Shown piece by piece: positions 45,777-54,247 of a DNA stretch of 64,000 nucleotides. The DNA is from Streptomyces pristinaespiralis (GTDB taxonomy: Bacteria > Actinomycetota > Actinomycetes > Streptomycetales > Streptomycetaceae): assembly GCF_001278075.1 (NCBI RefSeq), contig NZ_CP011340.1, positions 4,092,001 to 4,156,000 of the forward strand, read 5' to 3'. The number at the start of each line of letters is the position of its first letter. The stretch's first letter is position 1. A program made the position numbers and the translations under genes. A model generated the notes under the pieces. It was not told the origin of the DNA. It did not search any database and saw nothing but the letters and a program-made list of their open reading frames with translations.

Positions 45777-48008
45777 ATGCCAAAGAAGCGCTCGGGCGGT
45801 GGTCTGACCGGGACCCAGCAGGCCGCCAAGTTCCTCGGTGTCAGCGTGCTCGCCGGAGCGGTGCTGGCGGGCATCGCCCTGCCCGCCGCCGGAGCACTGG
45901 GACTCGCGGCCAAGGGAACGGTCGAGGGGTTCGACACCATCCCGGCCAACCTCAAGACCCCACCGCTGAGTCAGCGCACCACGATCCTCGACTCCGAGGG
46001 CGGTCAGATCGCCACGGTCTACTCCCGTGACCGCACGGTCGTGCCGATCAAGGACATCTCCCCGTACATGCAGAAGGCGATCGTCGCGATCGAGGACGCC
46101 CGCTTCTACGAGCACGGCGCGATCGACCTCAAGGGCGTGCTGCGCGCACTGAACAAGAACGCGCAGTCGGGCGGCGTCTCGGAAGGCGCCTCGACCCTCA
46201 CCCAGCAGTATGTGAAGAACGTCTTCGTGGAGGAGGCCGGCGACGACCCCGACAAGGTCGCCCAGGCCACCCAGCAGACCCTCGGCCGGAAGATCCGCGA
46301 GCTGAAGTACGCGATCCAGGTCGAAGAGGAACTGGGCAAGAAGAAGATCCTCGAGAACTACCTCAACATCACGTTCTTCGGTCAGCAGGCGTACGGCGTC
46401 GAGGCCGCGTCCCAGCGCTACTTCTCCAAGAAGGCGAAGGACCTGAAGCTGGAGGAGGCCGCGCTCCTCGCCGGCATCGTCCAGTCGCCCAGCCGCTTCG
46501 ACCCGGTCAACGACTCGGAAGAGGCGACCAACCGCCGCAACATCGTGCTCCAGCGCATGGCCGACGTCCGGGACATCTCCCAGGCCGAAGCGGACAAGGC
46601 GAAGGCGAGCCCGATCGAGCTGAAGGTCAGCAAGCCCAAGAACGGCTGCATCACCGCCGTCGACGGCGCCGGCTTCTTCTGCGACTACGTGCGCCAGGTG
46701 TTCCTGACCGACCCGGTCTTCGGCAAGACCCGGGAGGACCGGCTCAAGATCTGGAACCAGGGCGGCCTGACGATCAGGACCACGCTGGACCCGAAGGCGC
46801 AGGAATCGGCGCAGAACTCGCTGAAGGACCACATCTACCAGACGGACAAGGTCGCCGCCGCGGTGACGCTCGTCCAGCCCGGTACGGGCAAGATCGTCGC
46901 CATGGGCCAGTCCAAGCCGTACGGCTTCGGCAAGAACGAGACCCAGATCAACTACTCGGTCAACCACGACATGGGCGGCTCGAACTTCGGCTTCCCGGTC
47001 GGCTCGACCTTCAAGCCGTTCCTGGCCGCCGCGGCCCTCGAGCAGGGCAAGCCGCCGACCCAGGTCTACCCGTCGCCGTACAAGATGCCGTACCCGCAGT
47101 CGGTGTCGACGTGCAGCGGCAAGCCGTGGGTCAACACCGGCAACACCATGCTCGAGAACGAGAACGAGTCCGAGGTCGGGCCGTACCCGCTCAAGGAAGC
47201 GATGGCGCTGTCGGTCAACACCTACTTCGTGCAGATGATCGGCGAGATCGGCATGTGCCCGATCATGGAGATGACCGGCAAGCTGGGTGTGGTGCAGGGC
47301 AACAACACCAAGCTGCCGGAAGTGCCCTCGGCGCTCACCCTCGGGTCCACCGGTATCTCGCCGCTCGTGATGGCCAACGCCTACGCGACCTTCGCCAACC
47401 GCGGGACCTACTGCACGCCGACGGCCATCGAGTCGATCAAGACTGCCGACGGCAAGAGCCTGAAGGTCCCGCAGACCGAGTGCAGCAAGGCGATGTCCGA
47501 GCGGACCGCCGACACGATCAACACCCTGCTGCGCGGCGTGGTCGACTCCGGTACCGGTCAGCAGGCCGGCCTCCAGAGCCGCGACAACGCGGGCAAGACC
47601 GGTACGACCGACTTCCGGAAGAACGCCTGGTTCGTGGGCTACACCCCGAACATGTCGGGTGCCGTCTGGGTCGGCAGTGCCAGCCAGCAGGTGAAGATGG
47701 AGTACATCACCATCGGCGGCCGGTACCACGAGAAGGTCTTCGGTGGCGCGGTCCCGGGTCCGATCTGGAAGGACGCGATGACGGGGGCGCTGGACGGCGA
47801 GCCCGCTCCGCCCTTCGTCCGCGTGGACATCCCGGACGTCCCGAAGGACAAAGACAAGGACAAGGACAAGGGCCGGGACAAGCCGGACGACGGCAAGCCC
47901 GGTGACGAGGAGCCGTGGCCCGGCATCTCCATCCCGCCGGACCTGATCGGCGGCGGCAACAACCGCGGCCAGGGCAACGGCGGCGGTGGCGGGGGCAACT
48001 GGCCGTAG
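45777..48008 (+). CDS. Class A penicillin-binding protein
   Basis: 743 aa bifunctional peptidoglycan synthase. Basic N-terminus and one membrane anchor (residues ~18-45), GT51 glycosyltransferase domain (VAIEDARFYEHGAIDLKGVL; GASTLTQQYVKN; ILENYLNITFFG), then a transpeptidase with Ser in GSTFKPF, the SVN motif and KTGTT. The C-terminal tail is charged (DKDKDKDKGRDK) then Pro/Gly/Asn-rich, outside the membrane. ATG 45777. Next to wblA in streptomycetes. Closed by the hairpin at 48027. Confidence 0.95.
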   Translation: MPKKRSGGGLTGTQQAAKFLGVSVLAGAVLAGIALPAAGALGLAAKGTVEGFDTIPANLKTPPLSQRTTILDSEGGQIATVYSRDRTVVPIKDISPYMQKAIVAIEDARFYEHGAIDLKGVLRALNKNAQSGGVSEGASTLTQQYVKNVFVEEAGDDPDKVAQATQQTLGRKIRELKYAIQVEEELGKKKILENYLNITFFGQQAYGVEAASQRYFSKKAKDLKLEEAALLAGIVQSPSRFDPVNDSEEATNRRNIVLQRMADVRDISQAEADKAKASPIELKVSKPKNGCITAVDGAGFFCDYVRQVFLTDPVFGKTREDRLKIWNQGGLTIRTTLDPKAQESAQNSLKDHIYQTDKVAAAVTLVQPGTGKIVAMGQSKPYGFGKNETQINYSVNHDMGGSNFGFPVGSTFKPFLAAAALEQGKPPTQVYPSPYKMPYPQSVSTCSGKPWVNTGNTMLENENESEVGPYPLKEAMALSVNTYFVQMIGEIGMCPIMEMTGKLGVVQGNNTKLPEVPSALTLGSTGISPLVMANAYATFANRGTYCTPTAIESIKTADGKSLKVPQTECSKAMSERTADTINTLLRGVVDSGTGQQAGLQSRDNAGKTGTTDFRKNAWFVGYTPNMSGAVWVGSASQQVKMEYITIGGRYHEKVFGGAVPGPIWKDAMTGALDGEPAPPFVRVDIPDVPKDKDKDKDKGRDKPDDGKPGDEEPWPGISIPPDLIGGGNNRGQGNGGGGGGNWP

Positions 48009-48026
48009 GCGCCCGCGTGAAGTGAG

Positions 48027-48061
48027 AAGAAGGGGGACCCGGTCACCGGGTCCCCCTTCTT
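48027..48061 (+). terminator. PBP gene terminator
   Basis: 16-bp perfect stem AAGAAGGGGGACCCGG / complement with a 3-nt loop, 18 nt past the stop. Confidence 0.9.
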
Positions 48062-48081
48062 CATGCGTTCACGGCGAGCGA

Positions 48082-48290
48082 TCTACCGCCGTCGCGGCGG
48101 GCGGTACGTCTGCCGTTTCACGGCCGGCGCTCTGCCGCCGTCGCGGCGGGCGGTACGTCTGCCGTTTCACGGCCGGCGCTCTGCCGTCTTGGCCGCCACC
48201 TCGTGCTGCCACGGCCTGGCGCCTCGAACTGTCACGGCCGACGCGCTCGTGCTGTCGACGGCTGGTGCCTCTGCCGTCTCGGCGTGCGCC
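48082..48290 (-). repeat. 49-bp tandem duplication grading into a ~20-bp degenerate array
   Basis: Copies 48082-48130 and 48131-48179 differ at one base (A/G at 48085/48134). They contain TCTGCCGTTTCACGGCCGGC. Beyond 48180 shorter decayed copies of TG(C/T)C(A/G)-CGGCC-GGCGC-CTC type continue to about 48290, close to the GatB/YqeY stop at 48304. No ORF with coding character spans it. Confidence 0.85.
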
Positions 48291-48303
48291 GCGGTCCAGG
48301 CTT

Positions 48304-48768
48304 TCAGCCGGCGAGCAGGCGCTTCACGGTGGCGGCGACCCGCCCGCCCTCGGCGCGGCCCGCCACCTTCGGGTTCACGATCTTCATGACGGCGCCCATG
48401 GCGCGCGGCCCCTCGGCTCCCGTGGACCGGGCCTCCTCGACGGCCTGTGCCACGATCTGGTTCAGCTCGTCGTCCGTCAGCTGCTGCGGAAGGTAGGCGT
48501 CGAGGATCACGCCCTCCGCCTTCTCGCGCTCGGCCTGCTCGGCCCGACCGCCCTGGGCGAAGGCATCGGCGGCCTCGCGGCGCTTCTTCGCCTCCTTGGC
48601 GATCACCTTCTGCACCTCGTCGTCGGAGAGTTCACGGGCGGTCTTGCCCGAGACCTCCTCCTTGGTGATCGCGGAGAGGGTCAGCCGAAGCGTGGAGGAG
48701 CGCAGTTCGTCGCGCGCCCTGATCGCCGCGGTGAGGTCTTCCTGCAGCTTGGACTTGAGCGTGGTCAT
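48304..48768 (-). CDS. GatB/YqeY-domain protein
   Basis: 154 aa. MTTLKSKLQEDLTAAIRARD start and the family's ILDAYLPQQLTDDELNQIV and GAVMKIVNPKVAGRAEGGRV. YqeY proteins share the tail domain of GatB, the tRNA-amidotransferase subunit, but lack its enzyme part; their job is unproven. ATG 48768. Convergent with the PBP gene, with the tandem repeat array between. Confidence 0.92.
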   Translation of the reverse strand: MTTLKSKLQEDLTAAIRARDELRSSTLRLTLSAITKEEVSGKTARELSDDEVQKVIAKEAKKRREAADAFAQGGRAEQAEREKAEGVILDAYLPQQLTDDELNQIVAQAVEEARSTGAEGPRAMGAVMKIVNPKVAGRAEGGRVAATVKRLLAG

Positions 48769-49201
48769 GCGGCCAAGTGTGTCAGGTGCGCGACGGAACT
48801 CGCCCGCGCATTTCGCGGCGGCGCTCCGGGCGCGTCGCGAGGGCGGGGCATCGAGCACGTCGAGATCGGGACGCCCGGCGCGTCGAGATCGGGTCGGATT
48901 GCGGCCGCGCGAGACCAGGATGGAGGCAGGCGTCGGTCGGCCGGGGCGGAAGCCGGACACCGGTACCGGGACAGCGACCGCGGCCAGGAGCGGGGCCCTC
49001 GGCAGCGGGGGGTGCCAGGGGCGGGGGGTGCCCGGGGCGGGCCGTCGCCGCACGCGGGCCGGGTGGACAGGGCCTCGTCGACAGTTGTCGCGCACGCGGC
49101 TCCGGTAAAGGCGCGTCTCGTCAGGCGGCGGACACGCGACCGCCCCCCACAGGCGACCGTCGCGTCGCCTGCGGGGCACCGGCCGTTGACAGCCTTCGCA
49201 G
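48769..49201. other. Divergent intergenic region, no gene seen
   Basis: 433 nt of GC-rich sequence upstream of both the GatB/YqeY and mannosyltransferase-like genes. Contains a 16-bp tandem pair GCGGGGGGTGCC(A/C)GGG at 49005-49020 and 49021-49036. No operator or short gene recognised. Confidence 0.4.
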
Positions 49202-50665
49202 GTGCCGTCCCTCCGTCTCGTCGTCGACCGGGTCCCAGGCCGCGCCGTCGACTTCCGCCTCTGCCGGCTGCTCGGGCTGACCGGCTCGACGGCCCTCGCG
49301 GCGGGCGGCGTCACTTCCGGCGCTCTGCCGGTACGGGAGATGCCCGCCCCGGACTCCGGACCGGCCGCGCTCGGGCTCGTCTGCGCGTATTTCGGGCTGG
49401 TCGTCCTGATAGCGGCCTGGGCGCTCGTCGGAGCGGCGGTCCGTGGGCCCCGGCCACCCGGCCGCCGTGATCTGCTGCTCACGCTGGCGCTCTGGGCGGC
49501 GCCGCTGCTGGTGGCTCCGCCGCTGTTCAGCCGCGACGTGTACAGCTACCTCGCGCAGGGCGCGATGGTCGACGCACAGCTCGATGTCCACACCCTCGGA
49601 CCGTCCCACCTCGGCGGTCCGCTCCCGGCGGAGGTCGCGCCCCTGTGGCGGGACACGCCGGCCCCGTACGGCCCCGTCTTCCTCGCCCTTGCCGCGGTTG
49701 CGCACTCCCTCGGCGCGGCTGCGTTCCCCGCCGACCAGGTGTCCACCGGGGTGCTCGGGATGCGACTCGTCGCGCTCCTCGGTGTGGCGGCCATGGCGCT
49801 GTGCCTGCCCCGGTTGGCCCGGCACTGCGGAACGGACCCGTCCGTGGCCCTCTGGCTCGGCGTCCTCAACCCGTTGGTACTGCTTCATCTGGTCGGCGGC
49901 GCGCACAACGACGCGATCATGCTGGGCCTGCTGGGCGTCGGCCTGGTCGCGGCGCTCGGCCGCAGGCCGGTGGCCGCGGTCGTACTGATCACCCTTGCGG
50001 CCCTGGTGAAGGCTCCGGCGGCGCTGGGTCTCGTCGCCGTGGTGGTGCTGTGGGCCCGCCAGGCCGCGTGGGCGCGGGCCCCGCGGCTGTCGGCCACCGC
50101 TGCCGTCGTCTGCGTCTGCGCTGCGACCACGGCGGTGACCACCGCGGTCGCGGGTACGGGATACGGGTGGCTCGCGACGCTCGACACTCCTGTCTCCCCA
50201 GGCAACTGGTCCCTCACCTCTACCCTCGGCCGGATGACCACCGCCCTCCTCGACCGGACCGGAGACGGGCACGGGGATCTCGCCCGCTTCGCGGGCCCGG
50301 TGTGGCATCTGCTGGGCCTCGCCGCCACCGCCGTCGCCGTACTGCTCGTCTGGCGCCGCCACCATCTGCTGCGTCCCGTCCACGCACTCGGGCTCAGCCT
50401 GACGGCGGTTGCCGTGCTCGGTCCCGCGATCCGCCCCTGGTACCTGCTGTGGGGACTGTTCCTGATCGCGGCCGCCGGGCCGGGCAGACGGCTGCGCCGG
50501 GCGGCCACCGCGGTCAGTGCGGTCCTCGCCCTCGTAGTTCTGCCGAGCGGTTTCGCGCCGGACGCCGCCCAGTTGGGGCTGGCCGTCGGCGGCGGTCTGC
50601 TCGCGGTGACAGCTCTGTGGGGCGCGGATCACGTCGCCCGCCGACCGATTGGGAGTACTGCATGA
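49202..50665 (+). CDS. GT-C glycosyltransferase, MptB-like alpha-1,6-mannosyltransferase
   Basis: 487 aa with about 11-12 membrane segments. The first extracellular loop has FSRDVYSYLAQG, the Asp-containing motif of polyprenol-phosphate-mannose-dependent GT-C enzymes; GGAHNDAIMLGLL and APYGPVF also fit MptB. In corynebacteria MptB elongates lipomannan; in Streptomyces the product is unknown. GTG 49202 is the start of the frame; the leader is weak. Overlaps the next GT-C gene by 4 nt. Confidence 0.82.
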   Translation: MPSLRLVVDRVPGRAVDFRLCRLLGLTGSTALAAGGVTSGALPVREMPAPDSGPAALGLVCAYFGLVVLIAAWALVGAAVRGPRPPGRRDLLLTLALWAAPLLVAPPLFSRDVYSYLAQGAMVDAQLDVHTLGPSHLGGPLPAEVAPLWRDTPAPYGPVFLALAAVAHSLGAAAFPADQVSTGVLGMRLVALLGVAAMALCLPRLARHCGTDPSVALWLGVLNPLVLLHLVGGAHNDAIMLGLLGVGLVAALGRRPVAAVVLITLAALVKAPAALGLVAVVVLWARQAAWARAPRLSATAAVVCVCAATTAVTTAVAGTGYGWLATLDTPVSPGNWSLTSTLGRMTTALLDRTGDGHGDLARFAGPVWHLLGLAATAVAVLLVWRRHHLLRPVHALGLSLTAVAVLGPAIRPWYLLWGLFLIAAAGPGRRLRRAATAVSAVLALVVLPSGFAPDAAQLGLAVGGGLLAVTALWGADHVARRPIGSTA

Positions 50666-51885
50666 CACAGCTGGGTACGACGGAGACCACGTGGCGGTGG
50701 CCGACGACCACCCGCGGACGGCTCGTCCTGGTCGTCTCGCTGGCCTCCACCGTCCTGCTGTTCCTCACGACGGTGCCGCTGCACCGTGGTTGGTTCGACC
50801 TGGGTGTGTACTACGGGGCCGTGAACCACTGGGCCGGCGGCGGCGCTCTCTACGAGTACCAGGTGCCGGGCAGCCAATACGGCTTCACCTACCCGCCGTT
50901 CGCCGCCGTGGCCATGCTGCCCATGGTGCTGATCCACTGGAACAGCGCCATCGCCCTCACCCTGATGCTCAACGCCACCGCGGCCGTCGTGATCCTGCGC
51001 CTGACCGCAGGGCCGGTCGTCAGGAACCGGGGCTGGACACCCTGGTACGCCCTGGCGCTCATCGGCTGCGCCTTCGCCCTCCTCGAACCGGTCCGCGACA
51101 CCGTCAGCTTCGGTCAGGTCAACCTGCTTCTGCTGGCGCTCGTCCTCGTCGACCTCGCATTGCCGGCCGACGGCCGGGCCTCCCGTTACGCCGGCATCGG
51201 CATCGGTCTCGCCGCGGCGATCAAGCTCACCCCCGCAGTGTTCATCGGCCACCTGCTGCTCACCGGCCGCCACCGCGCCGCCGCGACAGCCACCGCCGTC
51301 GCGCTGGGCGCCACCGGACTGGCGGCATGGATCGCGCCGGACACCTCCCGTGTCTACTGGACCCAGGCGCTGTGGGACACCGACCGGGTCGGCTCGCTCG
51401 CGTACGTCTCCAACCAGTCCTGGCAGGGACTGCTCGCCCGGCTCGTCGAGCCGTACGAGCCGAGCCGCGGCATCTGGGCGGCCGGGGTCCTCGTGCTGCT
51501 CACCGTGTGGTTCGTACGGGTCCGTCGGGCGGCCGGCGCCGGGGACCACGCCGCCGCGGTCGCGCTGACCGGAATTCTCGCCTGCCTGATCAGCCCGGTC
51601 ACCTGGGTGCACCACCTGGTCTGGCTGGTGCCCGCCCTCGCGGTCCTCGCAGGCGCGGCCCTGGACGCCCCGGCAGGACCGGACCGGCGCAGGCTGCTGA
51701 CCTGGGCCGTCGCGCTGCCGGTCGTCCTGTCGAGCAGCGTCGTGTGGCTGTGGAGCAAGGACTCGTCCGGGATCGACGGCTTCCTCGGCGGCAACACGTA
51801 CGTATGGATCGCGCTGGGTCTGCTGATCGCGCTGCCGGTCCGCAGCGCGTCCAGGTCGCACGTCCCGCCGCTGCCCCGCCCCTGA
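50662..51885 (+). CDS. GT87 (DUF2029) polyprenol-phosphate mannosyltransferase-like protein
   Basis: 407 aa, about 10 membrane segments. Motifs: HRGWFDLGVYYGAVNHW with the conserved Asp of the first loop, YGFTYPPFAAV, and VSFGQVNLLLLAL, typical of GT87/PimE-like transferases using polyprenyl-phosphate mannose. ATG 50662 overlaps the stop of the MptB-like gene (ATGA) so the two are coupled and probably act in one glycan or lipoglycan pathway. Confidence 0.85.
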   Translation: MTQLGTTETTWRWPTTTRGRLVLVVSLASTVLLFLTTVPLHRGWFDLGVYYGAVNHWAGGGALYEYQVPGSQYGFTYPPFAAVAMLPMVLIHWNSAIALTLMLNATAAVVILRLTAGPVVRNRGWTPWYALALIGCAFALLEPVRDTVSFGQVNLLLLALVLVDLALPADGRASRYAGIGIGLAAAIKLTPAVFIGHLLLTGRHRAAATATAVALGATGLAAWIAPDTSRVYWTQALWDTDRVGSLAYVSNQSWQGLLARLVEPYEPSRGIWAAGVLVLLTVWFVRVRRAAGAGDHAAAVALTGILACLISPVTWVHHLVWLVPALAVLAGAALDAPAGPDRRRLLTWAVALPVVLSSSVVWLWSKDSSGIDGFLGGNTYVWIALGLLIALPVRSASRSHVPPLPRP

Positions 51886-51906
51886 CGGGTCTGCGACGAT
51901 GGACCC

Positions 51907-52845
51907 ATGCGCGCACGTTACGGGCTCCCTCTGAAGATCACCGCAGGAATCACGGCGGCCGGAGCCGCCGGACTCGTCTACGCCGCGGGCATCGAAGCCC
52001 GTTCGTACCGGCTGCGACGGGTGACGGTACCGGTGCTGCCCCGCGGGATGCGGCCGTTGCGCGTGCTCCAGGTCTCCGACATCCACATGGTGAGCGGCCA
52101 GCGCAAGAAGCGGGCGTGGCTCCAGTCCCTTGCCGGGCTGCGCCCCGACTTCGTCGTCAACACCGGCGACAACCTCTCCGACCCGGAGGGCGTGCCGGAG
52201 GTCCTGGACGCGCTGGGCCCGCTCATGGAGATCCCGGGCGTCTACGTCTTCGGCTCCAACGACTACTACGGCCCGAGGCTCCGCAACCCGGCCCGCTACC
52301 TCCTCGAGAAGACGCAGGGCCGGCACGGTCTCAACGGCAACGCCCCGGTCGTCGGCGCCGTCCACAACCCGTGGGAGGGAATGCGGGACGCGTTCGACGC
52401 GGCGGGATGGGTGGACCTGACGAACACGCGCGGCCGGCTGAAGCTCGACGGCTACGAGATCGCCTTCACCGGCCTCGACGACCCGCACATCAAGAGGGAC
52501 CGCTACGACAAGGTCCTCGGCGGTCCGGAGAAGGACGCCGACGTCTCACTGGCCGTCGTCCACGCCCCTTACCTGCGGGCTCTCGACGCCTTCACTGCCG
52601 ACGGCTACCCCCTGATCCTGGCGGGCCACACCCACGGCGGCCAGCTGTGCATCCCCTTCTACGGCGCCCTGGTCACCAACTGCGACCTGGACACCGACCG
52701 GGTCAAGGGCCTGTCCAGGCACCGGGCGGAGGGGAACGTCTCCTACCTCCACGTCTCTGCGGGCTGCGGCACGAGCCGCTACACCCCGGTCCGCTTCGCC
52801 TGCCCGCCGGAAGCGACCCTGCTGACGCTGACCCCACGCGACTGA
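51907..52845 (+). CDS. Membrane-anchored metallophosphoesterase
   Basis: 312 aa. N-terminal hydrophobic anchor (ITAGITAAGAAGLVYAAG), then calcineurin-type motifs: SDIHM, NTGDN, GSNDYY (in place of GNH[E/D]), and AGHTHGGQ. These bind two metals and cleave phosphomonoesters, diesters or pyrophosphates; YkuE-like relatives act on cell-envelope lipids. The GSND variant, with Asp for His, is common in this actinobacterial branch. ATG 51907, 21 nt after the GT87 gene. Confidence 0.88.
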   Translation: MRARYGLPLKITAGITAAGAAGLVYAAGIEARSYRLRRVTVPVLPRGMRPLRVLQVSDIHMVSGQRKKRAWLQSLAGLRPDFVVNTGDNLSDPEGVPEVLDALGPLMEIPGVYVFGSNDYYGPRLRNPARYLLEKTQGRHGLNGNAPVVGAVHNPWEGMRDAFDAAGWVDLTNTRGRLKLDGYEIAFTGLDDPHIKRDRYDKVLGGPEKDADVSLAVVHAPYLRALDAFTADGYPLILAGHTHGGQLCIPFYGALVTNCDLDTDRVKGLSRHRAEGNVSYLHVSAGCGTSRYTPVRFACPPEATLLTLTPRD

Positions 52846-52917
52846 TCCCCGCGCCGCGCCGCCCGGGGCCCGCCGAAACCGGATTTCGCCTCCGGCCGCG
52901 GGTGGGCTAAAGTAATC

Positions 52918-52943
52918 GATGTCGCCGGGACACCGGCGACATC
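52918..52943 (+). repeat. Inverted repeat abutting the tRNA 5' end
   Basis: GATGTCGCCGG-4 nt-CCGGCGACATC, 11-bp perfect arms; the last base is the first base of the mature tRNA. It would form a hairpin in the precursor leader. Confidence 0.7.
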
Positions 52944-53016
52944 GGGGTGTAGCGCAGCTTGGCAGCGCGCTTCGTTCGGGACGAAGAGGTCGTGGGTTCA
53001 AATCCCGCCACCCCGA
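52943..53016 (+). tRNA. tRNA-Pro (CGG)
   Basis: 74 nt, full cloverleaf: acceptor CGGGGTG/CACCCCG, D stem GCGC/GCGC, anticodon stem CTTCG/CGAAG with loop TTCGGGA (anticodon CGG at 52977-52979), T stem GTGGG/CCCGC with TTCAAAT loop, discriminator A. CCA is not encoded. Confidence 0.97.
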
Positions 53017-53032
53017 CAGCTGAAACACCAGG

Positions 53033-53068
53033 TCAGGGCCGGTTTCCTTCAAAGGGAACCGGCCCTGA
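53033..53068 (+). terminator. tRNA-Pro terminator
   Basis: 15-bp stem TCAGGGCCGGTTTCC / GGGAACCGGCCCTGA (one G-U), 6-nt loop, followed by TTTG. Confidence 0.85.
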
Positions 53069-53075
53069 TTTGTAG

Positions 53076-53097
53076 TGCGCGACCAACTGCGCGACCA
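53076..53097 (+). repeat. Short direct repeat after the tRNA
   Basis: TGCGCGACCA at 53076-53085 and 53088-53097, two bases apart; possible integrase arm-type or remnant site near a common integration target. Confidence 0.4.
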
Positions 53098-53143
53098 GGC
53101 CGCAGAACGGCGCTGCATCGCATCGGGCTGTTGGCGGGTGGAC

Positions 53144-54034
53144 ATGATTCGCCGCATGAAACGAATCCTCCAGATAGCCGCCCTCGTCGCCGTCGTGGCC
53201 GGGTACACCTTCCTGCTGTGGCGTGGTCCGTGGTTGATCGACGGGAGTCACTTACGCACTCGTGAACTCCGACCCGCTGACGGTGTCGTCATCACCGGCT
53301 TCCGGACCACTCTGGTCGCGGTCGGGGCCGGCGTCATAGCCTGCCTGGGCCTTTACTACACCCACCACTCGCTTCAGCAGACGCGTGCACGCGACCAGCA
53401 GCAGGCCGAGCTCACCCGCGAAGGCCAGGTAACGGATCGGTACGTTGAGGCGATCAAGCTGCTCAGCGATGACCATCCGACCCAGCGACTCGGCGGCATT
53501 TACAGCCTTGAACGAATCATGCGGGACTCGGAGAAGGACCACGCCACCGTTGTCACGGTTCTCGCCGCGTTCGTCCGACAGCACGCCCGCCTGAGCGAGG
53601 TCGGATCCGGCCCCTCGCAACTGGCGGAAGAGATCCAGGCTGCCCTGACCGTGCTCGGCAGACGCCCTGAGCGGAGCGAGGCAGCCCGGCTGGACCTCCG
53701 CCGCACAAATCTGCGCGGTGCCGACCTCTCTCACGCCCGCCTGGAACGTGCTCGCCTGGCAGGGTGCGACCTCAGCCAAGCAGACCTGAGGGAGATCAAT
53801 TTGGACAACGCTTGGCTCCCACGAGCCAACCTCACCGGCTCTACTCTGACGAAGGCAACTCTCAGCGGAGCCAACCTGCGGGGGGCCAACCTCACCGGCG
53901 CCGAGCTCTCCGGTGTCCGGCTTCGAGGCACGGACCTACGCGGTGCCGATCTCAGCGCCGCCCGGGGTCACAGCGTGGAGCAGATCGGAGCGGCTCTCAC
54001 TGACGACACGACTCGGTTGCCCCGGTCGGCATGA
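53144..54034 (+). CDS. Pentapeptide repeat membrane protein
   Basis: 296 aa. Two N-terminal hydrophobic helices (IAALVAVVAGYTFLLW; TTLVAVGAGVIACLGLYY), a middle helical region (QVTDRYVEAIKLLSDD, seen in many membrane pentapeptide proteins), then ~90 residues of A(D/N)LXX repeats (LRRTNLRGADLSHARLERAR type) forming a right-handed beta helix. Codon use is less GC-biased than in the flanking genes, and the place just after a tRNA suggests acquisition. ATG 53144 is preferred; ATG 53156 is possible. Stop codon abuts the opposing DUF4287 stop (TGATCA). Function unknown. Confidence 0.85.
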   Translation: MIRRMKRILQIAALVAVVAGYTFLLWRGPWLIDGSHLRTRELRPADGVVITGFRTTLVAVGAGVIACLGLYYTHHSLQQTRARDQQQAELTREGQVTDRYVEAIKLLSDDHPTQRLGGIYSLERIMRDSEKDHATVVTVLAAFVRQHARLSEVGSGPSQLAEEIQAALTVLGRRPERSEAARLDLRRTNLRGADLSHARLERARLAGCDLSQADLREINLDNAWLPRANLTGSTLTKATLSGANLRGANLTGAELSGVRLRGTDLRGADLSAARGHSVEQIGAALTDDTTRLPRSA

Positions 54035-54247
54035 TCACTTGCCGCTGTCCTCCGCAAGGGTGTGCGCGACGAGGGCGTTGGCGTGGCCGTGGCCGAGGCC
54101 GTGTTCGGTCTTCAGCCAGGTGACGAGCTCCATGTGCTTGGTCAGCGGGGAGGACCGGATGAGGTCCTTCCACTCGGCGATCGGGCGGCCGTACTTCTTC
54201 TCGATGGAGGGGAAGTAGCTGGCCGGACCGTTCACTGCGTTGGTCAT
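54035..54247 (-). CDS. Small DUF4287-type protein
   Basis: 70 aa starting MTNAVNGPASYFPSIEKKYG; contains the DUF4287 pattern SYFPSIEKKYGRPIAEW and KTEHGLGHGHANALVAH. Function unknown. ATG 54247 follows GGGGG at 6 nt. Tail-to-tail with the pentapeptide gene without any gap. Confidence 0.82.
   Translation of the reverse strand: MTNAVNGPASYFPSIEKKYGRPIAEWKDLIRSSPLTKHMELVTWLKTEHGLGHGHANALVAHTLAEDSGK

Noticed and set aside
45678..47729. 683-codon minus-strand ORF
   Set aside because: Antisense to the PBP gene, whose GT51 and transpeptidase motifs are intact.
48082..48290. CRISPR or insertion sequence remnant
   Set aside because: Head-to-tail repeats without spacers, no inverted ends and no transposase.
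52546..53208. Minus-strand ORF containing GWRDLNPRPLRPERSALPSC
   Set aside because: This peptide is the reverse translation of the tRNA-Pro gene; it appears as a false protein in many genomes.
52943..54247. Complete integrated element at tRNA-Pro
   Set aside because: No integrase or excisionase, and no second copy of the tRNA 3' end is visible in the window.
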